Positions 55,174-64,000 of a DNA stretch of 64,000 nucleotides are shown piece by piece. Origin of the DNA: Rhodeus uyekii (Eukaryota > Chordata > Actinopteri > Cypriniformes > Acheilognathidae); contig JAWRVZ010000038.1 in the NCBI GenBank assembly GCA_037043235.1, positions 2,319,001-2,383,000 on the forward strand. Direction: 5' to 3'. The position numbers and the translations under genes are program-made. The notes below the pieces were generated by a model. It did no database searches. It saw only the letters and a list, made by a program, of their open reading frames with translations, and had not been told where the DNA came from. Position 1 is the first letter of the stretch. Every line of letters begins with the position of its first letter.

Positions 55174-56287
55174 ATGGTGAAGATCTTCATTGGAAACCTG
55201 CCTCAACAGGCAGAAGCAGAAGAAATTAAGGCTCTGTTTACTCAGTATGGAACGGTCACTGAGTGTGCCATTATCAAAAACTTTGCCTTTGTCCATATGG
55301 ATGATCGCAAGAGTGCAACGAAGGCCATCCGAAACCTTCATTTGTACAAGCTGCATGGAACACCAATCAACGTTGAAGCGAGTCGGGGGAAGAACCAGGG
55401 CCCGGTGAAGCTTCACGTTGCCAATGTGGAGAAAGGAACCGATGAAGAGCTCAGAGCGCTGTTCGAAGAGTATGGCAGTGTTACAGAATGCGCCATCATC
55501 AAGAACTTTGCCTTCGTACACATGAGTAACTCTGATGAGGCCATGGATGCAATCAAGGGGTTGGACAACTCTGACTTCCAAGGTATAAAGCTTTTTTTCC
55601 TCCCTCTTTTAATTTTGGACGGTATTGTCTAATTCTAATGCATCCAATGTTTTTGCACTTGCAGGAAAACGAATTCATGTGCAGATTTCAAAGAGTCGAC
55701 CAAGAGGCGAGGAGGAAGAAGGTGGCTATGGCCCCCCAGATGGTGGCTATTGGCCACCCCGTTTCCCTGGAGATCGACCCGAGCCCCCTGGTTATCCTAG
55801 GGGACGCTTTGGGTACCCCCCTGGACCCCCTCCACCACCACCCCCTCCCCCCAGACGGCCCCCATACGCAGAGCGTGCGGCACCAACATACGAGCGCGAA
55901 CGTGGTGTGGTCGACTATTATGAGAAGTACCGCGCTCGCCCCTATGGCGTCTCCTCGTATGAGGAACGTCGTCCGGGTGCCATCCCCCCTCCCCCTCCGC
56001 CCCCATCTGGCATTATGAGAGAGCGACTGGCTGGCAACGGCCTCGACCCCTATGAGCGGCGCCCCCTCCCACCCCCACCGTCCTCGTTCTATGCTCGAGA
56101 CCGCAGTCCCATCAGACGTGCTCCTCCTGCCCCACCGGCTCCTGCCGGGAATGGTTACTCGTACGAGCGATCTCGTCTCTCCCCTCTCTCCATGTCTCGG
56201 ACCCCGATGTACAGCATGCCTCGGCCCAGAGACCCCTATGCTGACAGGCCGGCGCCACCTCCACCTCCTGCGCGCTACTCGTATTAA
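55174..56287 (+). CDS. rbm4.3: RBM4-family RNA-binding protein lacking the zinc knuckle
   Basis: RNA-binding splicing and translation regulator of the RBM4/Lark family. Coding exons 55174-55582 and 55665-56287 (82-bp intron, donor CAAG|gtataa, acceptor cttgcag|GA) give 343 residues. RRM1 spans about 3-68 and RRM2 about 79-143; the RNP1 segments are KNFAFVHM in both. After RRM2 comes KRIHVQISKSRPRGEEEEGG, not the TAPGMGDQ-CCHC segment of RBM4, so the zinc knuckle is absent. The C-terminus is rich in Pro with long proline runs, and shares DYYEKYRARP, RDRSPIRR and GYSYERSRLSP with the next gene, showing common descent. The symbol rests on resemblance to the zebrafish protein as I remember it. 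Start context GCAAAGATGG is good. Confidence 0.9.
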
Positions 56288-56316
56288 AGTGCACCCCTGC
56301 GCTTTCGTAACCCAAG

Positions 56317-56685
56317 GTGAGAATAGGTCCCGCAACCCAAAAATGAGCTCTAAAATGCCCTCTTAATTTAGAATCCAGAATTTACGTACTTGGCCTGTTG
56401 TGCGTGTGGTGTAATTGATGCGCTAGCAGCTGTACCGTTAACTTTGTATCAAAGTACCTGGATCGTAAATTTTTAGTGGCCTTACTGTCTTAAAGTACTG
56501 CTCGATCAACACTGAACTTCGTATCGAAGTGTTTAGATTGACCGTTTTGTGTGTATATATAAAGATCTCACTTCGCATAAATCAAGTAGACTGCATACAA
56601 ATCTTTCTTTGATCTTGGCTTGTCGATTCAATAATGCCAGATGGCACTACAGCCGTTTGACTCATGTGGTTTGCTTTCTTTCCAG
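56317..56685 (+). other. rbm4.3: 3' UTR intron of rbm4.3-like gene
   Basis: 29 nt after the stop, CCCAAG|gtgaga is a strong donor; TTTGCTTTCTTTCCAG is a strong acceptor at 56685. The exon junction would lie within the 50-55 nt window that normally escapes nonsense-mediated decay. The same arrangement occurs in the next gene. Confidence 0.75.
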
Positions 56686-58041
56686 GTGTAAATTATTCAA
56701 CAAGATCGTCGTCGTCGTTGTCTCCAGGTGCACGTGCCGCGATGCGTCTTTGTCTGCCAGAGCGCGTTTCGTTCGCCTGCGCACCATAGTGGAAGAGTTC
56801 TGTTGCGGACTGCACATTCTATAAAACAACCGCTTTTACACGCTTAAAATCGTCCTCATGCTAAATTGTCAACTCTGCTTTTCTTTTTTTTTTGCCTTGT
56901 TTTTATTGTTTAGCATTTGATAGTTGAGTAAAGCACTGAGCCAGATTTACATAAATTAGGTTAACTTGGTGGTTTGGTTGAGACTTAAAGGAACGCATAT
57001 AAAAAGTCTTCTTTCAAAGAACACTTCAATGTATCACTGTACCTTTTTATCTTTAAAATTTTGAATGATCTTATCGTTTGTTGTTAAACGACTGTAACAA
57101 GCGCTGACAATTTATTTAGTACCAAAATTACATTTCTGTAAAGGTTTTTTTTCCCTCTCTCCTTTAAGCCTTTTGTTAGTGCGGCATGCAAGAATACAAT
57201 CTCCGCAGCAATAATAAATCTTTCCGTCTACTGGCTTTATTGAAATTGTGCTGTAGTGTGCATTTTAATTGCAGAAAATCGCAGTTCAAGGACTTTGTAT
57301 TTTTCTTTTTTCATAGCAACATTTGAAAGTTTTAATAAAAAGACTGGAAACTGGTTCGTCGTTTTGCTTTTCTTGCCATTCTATTAAACTTAACTTGCCT
57401 AAGTAGGCATAAAAGTAACCATGTAGCCTGGAGGTTTGCATAAATTCGCTGTATTAGCCACAACATCTGGCTCCCTAGCTTAGCATTACGGAGAATGCAA
57501 CTGCTTCTGCGGCGAAATGAAAGCGATTACTTCGTCTTCAAGGCTATTCTTTGGCCTCAAATCATTCCTGGTCGGCCCAAATAATCATTTTGGTTCACTA
57601 AGTAGGTACACTTCCCAATATTTCCTTAAACAATGAGTGATCCCTTTTTAAGTTTGAGAATGATTGTTCCAGGTAAGTCACTTGATGCATCTAGTTTCTT
57701 TACCACTCCGCATGCCTCATCACTTCATTTTAAGGTGTGTCTTTACTACTTAGATTGCAGCAACTGTACAGACTGAATTTGTATTACAGTGACACTCATT
57801 TAAATCAGAATGATCTCATGACTATGGGTAAGTTTTTATATTGAAGGTTAACTTGCAGTTTTCGCTTATATCTTTGTCATGTACAAAATTTACAATAAAG
57901 TATAATGTAAGTGTAATAATGGCTGTTCTTTAATTTTCCTGTGGGACAAAATACATGTGCCTCTTCCAGCAGACTTGAAGTTTTTCACTTTGCAGACACA
58001 CAATGTATTTAAAATGGATGGACTTTCAGTAAATCAATAAA
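56686..58041 (+). other. rbm4.3: 3' UTR of rbm4.3-like gene with four polyadenylation signals
   Basis: AATAAA at 57213-57218, 57334-57339, 57894-57899 and 58036-58041. The first two are the likeliest given distance from the acceptor; the later ones would give long 3' UTRs. The segment 57450-57850 is unique sequence with no other recognised content. Confidence 0.6.
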
Positions 58042-58460
58042 GCTTGTTTTCCCCCCTGCTTAAACTACTGGTTGTTCATTTTTAAATCGAAGACTAGCAG
58101 TTGTGTGTGAGGGCGGATGTGTTTTCTATAGTCAGTACGTTTAAATGCCAAGTTAATTGAAAATGACTGTTTTTACAATTAGGTACACAAATGCATTAGT
58201 AATGTTTGGCCATACATACAATAATGTTATGCATCCATAGTTTGACGACGACTTTAAATAAAAAGCTAGCAAGAAAAAAGGTTTAATACAGAGAACACGT
58301 TACGTAATGCAAGGTTTGTATGAATTCGCTATATAATTCATTGTAGTATAATTTCATTAATGATTCGTTAATATAGATTATTTTATGATTATTTTAATAT
58401 CTTGTCTTCACACTCGGTGAGTTTGCTGAAACGCTATGCTCTGAACGCGAGTTTTGTTTT
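58042..58460. other. Spacer and promoter between tandem rbm4 genes
   Basis: Short AT-rich interval before the first exon of the second rbm4 gene. No TATA box in a clear position, no transposon. The promoter must lie here or in the 3' UTR of the previous gene. Confidence 0.5.
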
Positions 58461-58553
58461 GCTCGTGGACAGGAAGTGCTGATGGTGACGGCGGGTGGCT
58501 CCATTTTAGGATTCATTCATCTTTACAGGCAGTGAGATTACGTGCCCGCTACG
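58461..58553 (+). other. rbm4: Non-coding first exon of second rbm4 gene
   Basis: GCTACG|gtaagg is a strong donor at 58553; the preceding GGCTCCATTTTAGG sequence fits a housekeeping-type start. The 5' boundary is approximate. The partner acceptor ctgtccag at 59128 leads into GAATAAACGGCAATAAAG and the start codon. Confidence 0.65.
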
Positions 58554-59146
58554 GTAAGGCAACGATATTCCTGCGCAATCAACCTTATATCAAACGAGTG
58601 CTATCGATTAGATTTCACACGAAAGTTATGCGGAGTGCTATAATTTCGTATTATAGTACTAGATTTTATAATACGGCGACGTCTACTTCGGGTAACTTTA
58701 TATAGTCGGGCTAACTTAGCTTCGCACCATTGGCCTACAACTCTTAAAATAAAATAGAAGCACTTATCGGCCTTACTTAGTCGTGTATCGGGTCTTAAAT
58801 ACTTACTTTAACGATGCTAATAAAACGTACGGGGTTTAATTCGTTCGGTGTGACGGTCACGCGGATACGTGGCCTTGCAACGCGAGTTATTTCAACTGCG
58901 CCATGAAGTCCAAAACTGAACCTGGACTCCCACTTTACGCACATTTATCCGCGCGCAGCTTTTTAGCGCTGAGTTGTACGTGAATAATTCTGGCACGCAG
59001 CCCCACCATCTACGTTAAAACTCGGACGGGATTAGGCTGTCGATGGTTTTGTAGGCCAACACAGCAGTGATGTAGGGAAACATCTGTTGATATAACGTGC
59101 ATTTCGAAACTATGCTCCCTCTGTCCAGGAATAAACGGCAATAAAG

Positions 59147-61085
59147 ATGGTTAAGATCTTTGTTGGCAACCTATCTTCAAGCACGACCGCGGAAGATCTG
59201 CGCACTCTTTTTTCCGAGTATGGCAAAGTAAAAGAATGTGATGTCCTGAAAAATTATGGCTTTGTGCACATGGAAGGTAAGCAGGAGGCTGAAGAGGCTA
59301 TCCGCAAACTCCACCATCACGAGCTGAAAGGACAAGCCATAAATGTGGAAATGAGCAAAGGGAAACCGAGGGGCTCCACCAAGCTGCATGTGAGCAACAT
59401 CTGCAGTGGCTGCACCAATCAGGAGCTACGGGCCAAGTTTGAGGAGTATGGCCCTGTGGTTGAGTGTGACATAGTGAAGGACTATGCCTTTGTTCACATG
59501 GAGAGAATGGAGGATGCCATGGAGGCCATCAGTGGGCTGGATAACACGAGCTTCCAAGGTGAACATTAACCTTGAAACGACGAAATCCATGATTATCCAG
59601 GGTTGCATTTTACTCCTTAAATGTAGACATCTTTTTTCTAGCATGGGAGGAATGTACTGCCCCTTCAGAAGTTATTTGTAATTGCTAAACAGAAGCAATT
59701 TTCTAGTCAGTTGGCAGTGTACATCATATTTACTAATATTAAAGGGATAGTTCACTCAACAATGCAAACTCTGTCATTTACAGACCCTCATGTCGTTCCA
59801 AACCCATACAACTTTTGATAAATGTAAAATATTTTAATAAAGAGACTTCTATCCTTCCATGTAAACCGTTCTGAACAGAGACAATCGCTTTATCCGCCTT
59901 ACTTTGCAACTCTTAAGTAAGCTATTTTCTGTGAATGTGCAAGTCTTCAGATTCATTAGCCGCTACACGCAAATAAGTAGAAAACAAAGTGCGGTAAAAG
60001 GTGTAATTGCGCTACACACCAGTGTGTCTGTAATTACAAACAGTTTAATTGAGCTTTTATTCATATAAACATTGATCAACGCACATCAAATATAGTAAAT
60101 GACTTTCTGTTGAGGAACAGAAAATTCTCAGCTTTTAAACATATCTTGGAACATGTAAGCGAAAGTCTTATGGGTTTGGAATGACATGGTGGCGAGTAAA
60201 CGCTGACAGTTTTCGTTTTTTTGTTGTTGAACTAACCCTTTAAGTGATGTAAGTGCTCTTTGGCTGTCGTGATGCAATGATTCTCTTTTAAAATGACGGT
60301 TTACGTGAGCGGAAGTTTCACATTGTCTTGCGTGTGTTCTCTTCCTTCCACAAGGCAAGCTGATCAAAGTACAACTGTCCACGAGTCGCCTCCGTACAGC
60401 GCCCGGCATGGGAGACCAAACTGGCTGTTACGTCTGCGGAGAACAGGGCCACTGGTCCAAAGATTGCAGACGTGGCCAGAACGGTAGCTATGGCGGAAGC
60501 ATGGGGGGATTCCCCGGTGGTAGAGGCCCCCCGAGTTTCGGCATGGGTGGCCCTGGAGGTCTTCCTAATAGAGGTTACCCGGCAGGGCCACTTCCCCCTC
60601 CCCCACCCATGACCCGGCGTCCCAACTACGGCGAGTTTGGCGCAGATGCTCGAGAACGGTTCCCCAGCAGGCCACCGAGCGCCTATCCAGAGAGGCCGCC
60701 CACATACGAGCGAGAACGCTACGGAAGCATTGACTATTACGAGAAGTATCGGGCTCGTCCGGCGGGCTCTAGCTTCTTCGAGGATAGGCCTCTCTCTATC
60801 CCCCCTCCTCCTCCTCCCCCTCCCTCTTCTTCCTCTCTCTCAAGGATGCGGTTGGCTCCTCCCAGCCTCAATCCCTATGAGCGACGCCCTCTGGCGCCGC
60901 CTCCTCCTCCCACAGCTTCAGCGTACTTCTCGCGGGACCGTAGCCCAATCAGACGTGTGGGCGCCGGTTCGGAAGGCTACTCGTACGAGCGCTCGCGACT
61001 TTCTCCGGTCTCAAGGAGCCCATCGACTTATGGCGTGCCGCGGGCCAGGGAGAACTACACCGAGCGGGTTCGATACGCATACTAA
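59147..61085 (+). CDS. rbm4: RBM4/Lark RNA-binding protein with CCHC zinc knuckle
   Basis: Nuclear-cytoplasmic RNA-binding protein that regulates alternative splicing and translation. Coding exons 59147-59558 and 60355-61085 (796-bp intron, donor CAAG|gtgaac, acceptor cacaag|GC) give 380 residues. RRM1 about 3-68 with KNYGFVHM, RRM2 about 79-144 with KDYAFVHM, then STSRLRTAPGMGDQTG and a CX2CX4HX4C zinc knuckle (Cys162, Cys165, His170, Cys175). The C-terminus is Gly/Pro/Tyr-rich, with DYYEKYRARP and RDRSPIRR blocks shared with the upstream paralogue. The intron position is identical to that gene's, within the last glycine codon of RRM2. The intron carries a TTAA-type element. It could be rbm4.1 or rbm4.2 of zebrafish; I do not choose. 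Confidence 0.93.
59739..60243. mobile_element. TTAA-flanked miniature element in rbm4 intron
   Basis: Starts TTAAAGGGATAGTTCACTCA and ends GTTGAACTAACCCTTTAA, inverted ends with TTAA at both boundaries, as in piggyBac/Kolobok-type insertions. The subterminal CCCTCATGTCGTTCCAAACC block is mirrored by TGGGTTTGGAATGACATGG. No coding potential. Single ends of the same family occur near 355-440 and 14439-14476. Confidence 0.8.
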
Positions 61086-61102
61086 GCCACACACATGCTA
61101 AG

Positions 61103-61282
61103 GTGAGCGAATGCGGGTCGTTAACTTTGACTCAGATGAGATGTCAGCGTGATCTGTTCTAAGCGTAAGCCGTTTCGAGTACACTAGTAAGCGAAGCCGC
61201 TTTACTTCGGATAAAAAGTACAGTCAGAAAATAATGCCTGTCAAATGTTTCCTCTCACAGAAGATTTGTTCTTGTTTTTTAG
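61103..61282 (+). other. rbm4: 3' UTR intron of second rbm4 gene
   Basis: 17 nt after the stop, GCTAAG|gtgagc is a strong donor. Acceptors: cctctcacag at 61260 and tttttag at 61282. Position and phase relative to the stop match the upstream paralogue. Confidence 0.7.
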
Positions 61283-62437
61283 GTTTTGTCAAGTGATGAG
61301 ATTTCCCCTCCACCTACATGACTCATGCCTCGATCAGACACTCCGTCGGATTTCAAACATGCAGGATTGGATAGACGCATTGATCACACTGCTTATTAGC
61401 TCTGCACGGTTTTTTACCCATAATACAAAACCTGCTGTTTAATGTCCACTTTCTAATGGAGACTTTGGCGAATGGTTGCAAAAATGAGTAGTTGTGATTT
61501 TTGTTTTTTGCTTTGCTTTTCACTTGTTTCCAGAGGTAAGGTGGGGTGTTTGACGTCGGCATATTTTTAAACTCTGCTATTAATTGCAATTAAACACACT
61601 TTGTGAGATTTTGAAGAATTTTACTTTTTTTTTTGTCAAGTTTTTTATGATCCACTATTATTTCCCTTTTTTATGTTCCAAGACTGCTCTTCAGCTGTTG
61701 GGTTCATTTGCCATTTAAGTTTTGTGAGGACAATCTGGTTATGTTTCATTTTGGCGATAATCCCAGCATTGTGAATTTTGGGGGGAGTTGCAAATTGTAA
61801 TTAATCCTGCAGCTGCAAAAAAAAAGGAAAGCTTTATGGGAAAATAAACTCTAAAATTCAACATTCCACTTTTCTTTTTATTCTTACCTGCGACAGGTGA
61901 TTGGTATATACAAACTCTTCAGTTTTACATCTTGCTTGTTGAATTGTGTTGTATCAAATGGAGATGTTCAACAGGATGGACAACTTGTTACTCCTGCCAG
62001 TGTCTGTGAGTTTTTGTGAACTTGGAGAAATGATTATACTGAACTTGTTTTGATTGTTCATTCCCCTGTTCGATGTGTTAGTCTTTAAAAGAAAAATATC
62101 TGATTTAATATACAACCCAAGTAGTCGGGCAGCTTTCAGAAGGATGTTTTTGTTCTGTACACACAAACGACTGTTTATGACGGGAGATCTTTAGATTGTA
62201 AGAAGATGCATCTAGATGGAAAGGTGGACTCTACATGAGAGTGAATTGGAAACTTGCATTAGATGTGCTTACCAACTCTCACTCAGGGCTTTATTCACCT
62301 TTTGAGACTGCTGGCGTTTCTTCTTTATGGGTGCCTTGGGAAGCTCTGTGAAGATGTTTATAAATTAAATTTTCTGTAGTTTGTATATTTCCTACAGAAG
62401 CCAGGAGTGTGTTTTACGAATTATCTTTTGTAATAAA
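61283..62437 (+). other. rbm4: 3' UTR of second rbm4 gene with polyadenylation signals
   Basis: AATAAA at 61843-61848 and 62432-62437. Sequence is T-rich and unique, with no open frame of note and no transposon. Confidence 0.6.
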
Positions 62438-62639
62438 CCAGTATTTTGGTGACAAAATAACTGTCTGTCTTTCATACCATAATATATTTGACATTCGTTT
62501 AAGTTTACCGCGTTACTTAAATGCGGTATGGAACACAGTTACACGACCTGTGTGTCTTTAAAATGTTTGAAACCTCTAGTTGCGAGCTATTACAGCAGGC
62601 TTTGCTATGAAGGAAGGGGATGGGCAGAATGAACTCCAT

Positions 62640-62730
62640 GCAATTCTATTCTCCAGCCTAGCCTCGCTTTATGCGACTCAAGAGTGACGCCATTTCATCT
62701 CGCGCCGGTTCCTGCAAGAATTGGGAAAAG
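62640..62730 (+). promoter_or_regulatory. Probable first exon and promoter of a further plus-strand gene
   Basis: CpG-containing GTGACGCCATTTCATCTCGC is followed by a strong donor GGAAAAG|gtatga at 62730. Its distance from the second rbm4 gene and the layout resemble the non-coding first exons of both rbm4 genes, so a third tandem rbm4-type gene is plausible. No coding exon follows before the window ends. Confidence 0.45.
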
Positions 62731-63493
62731 GTATGAATAACATCCATTACGCTTCGTCGAAATTCACAATGCTCTCTTTACCGAACGGCTCATCCTTTAT
62801 GTTGCGTTCCGTGTATTGTGTGATGTTTCATTCGGCCATTGCCCTGTTTTTGTCTGTGTTGCTGGTTAGCTAGTTGTTGCGATGCTAACTTGATCAATGA
62901 ACTACACGCGGCGTGACTATTTTGAATTCTTTAGTTTTTGATACAAGCTTATCTCGGTGTATTCATATTTTTAGATGTAGATGTTTTGTTGGCGCGTGGC
63001 TCATAAATCAGTGCACATCATGTGTAGTTTTCCCCCCCATTGTCCTCTAGCAGTGATGGAAAGCACGCCTCGTTTCCTCGAGTCGGTTCTTTCGAGCGGT
63101 TCGTCGTTCCGTTGAAATAACGAATTCTCTAACACGTTAAAGTAAAGCAATTTGTAGACGTACGTTTCTTTTTGTAACTTAATGTTGTTGCTGCCATGAT
63201 TCAGTTTAAAAAAAAGTTATTTAGAACCTATGATACAAATTTACATGATACTATTCATTTATATAGATTTATGAAGTTTTTGGACGATTCCATGATAAAA
63301 TTGTATTTATTAAAAAGTCTAGTATGCGTCGTACGATTAGTTCGTTTTTTTAATAACTTTTCTGCTGCTTGGATGTTTAAAGTGACCATGACATCAAAAT
63401 GTAATATTTTTATATTATAAATATAGAAATATATTTTTATGTAATAGTTCAGTATTTACTATAAATTATGTATCGTGTACAACTCCTTTAAAA

Positions 63494-63527
<34 letters not shown>

Positions 63528-64000
63528 TATATATATTTTTTTTAAAGGAGTTGTACACGATACATAATTTATAGTATATATATATTTTTTTTTTTTTTAA
63601 AGGAGTTGGACACGATACATAATTTATAGTAAATACTTAAAAAAAAAATATATATATATATATAATACATTTTTTTTTTTTTTTTAAGATGTAAATAAGA
63701 TGTAATCTTTCATATGTAGAGATGTAATCTTTCATATATAAAAAAAACCCATCTAATGACGTGTTTACTGGTCAAAAGGCGGGACAACCTGTTCCACCAA
63801 TAAGAGTGTCCGAAATCACGTGCTTTCTTTAACTGCCATTTGCAAATCCTCTCCTGAGGTTGGAAGTAGTAGGTCATCCAGGTACTTTTTACAACTCTTT
63901 TTTTTTTTTTTTTTTTTTTTTTTTCACAGACATAATTATTTTGTAACATACTGTTCTTATTTTGAATAAGTACTTGATAAAAGGTATGTGCAGTATGAAT
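62731..64000. other. Right-end region, likely first intron of the next gene
   Basis: No coding exon recognised. Contains the inverted-repeat/TA assembly at 63451-63680 and a 27-T run at 63898-63924. 62740-63400 is unique sequence. Confidence 0.5.
63451..63680. repeat. Inverted repeat with TA core, three copies
   Basis: TTTACTATAAATTATGTATC with GTGTACAACTCCTTTAAA (63454-63491) is followed by A and TA runs, then its inverse (63540-63577), then a second inverse copy after a T run (63597-63636). Potential cruciform; no coding role. Confidence 0.9.

Noticed and set aside
55688..56335. 215-residue minus-strand frame opposite the rbm4.3-like gene
   Set aside because: GC-rich antisense shadow of proline codons, with no start context, no domain and no splice support.
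1..64000. Search for endogenous viral genes or toxin genes
   Set aside because: No gag, pol, env or toxin-like coding pattern was recognised in any frame.

Overview
This is a vertebrate window, almost certainly from a cyprinid-type teleost. It has short exons in long AT-rich introns, teleost-style duplicated rbm4 genes, abundant DNA-transposon remnants (mariner/Tigger-like, Tc1-like and TTAA-flanked miniature elements), tRNA-derived SINEs and long TA/CA/GATA microsatellites. Everything below was read from the sequence without database searches, so family names rest on recognition of conserved residues.

Positions 1-37.6 kb (minus strand): twelve exons of one proprotein convertase gene, best matched to PCSK6/PACE4. 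They run from the signal-peptide exon (37601) down to the first P-domain exon (1609). All reading-frame phases join correctly. The full catalytic tetrad is present with the same spacing as furin. The gene leaves the window on the left, so the rest of the P domain and any Cys-rich tail are not here. Its introns hold most of the transposon relics, including a 1.46 kb pogo/Tigger-like element, a 0.56 kb mariner-type element and a 0.71 kb Tigger-type element.

Positions 37.7-51.3 kb: gene-poor and repeat-rich. It carries very long TA, GATA and TATACACA microsatellites, a Tc1 deletion derivative, several SINEs, a diverged duplication of about 2 kb, and two divergently arranged tRNA genes (Lys-CTT on minus, Asn-GTT on plus).

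Positions 51.3-52.6 kb (minus): tifa, encoding the FHA-domain adaptor that links ALPK1/ADP-heptose sensing to TRAF6 and NF-kappaB. It has a single coding exon with an upstream non-coding exon.

Positions 54.4-62.5 kb (plus): two tandem rbm4/lark-family RNA-binding protein genes. The first (rbm4.3-like) has lost the CCHC zinc knuckle; the second keeps it. Both share the same exon plan: non-coding first exon, intron within the last glycine of RRM2, and a third intron just after the stop codon. A probable first exon of another gene, perhaps a third rbm4-type copy, lies at about 62.64-62.73 kb, followed by repeats to the end.

I found no convincing new multi-gene system. The most informative oddities are the histidine-enriched pH-sensor region of the convertase, the zinc-knuckle loss and duplicated RNP block in the rbm4.3-like protein, the post-stop introns of both rbm4 genes, and several structured repeat assemblies.
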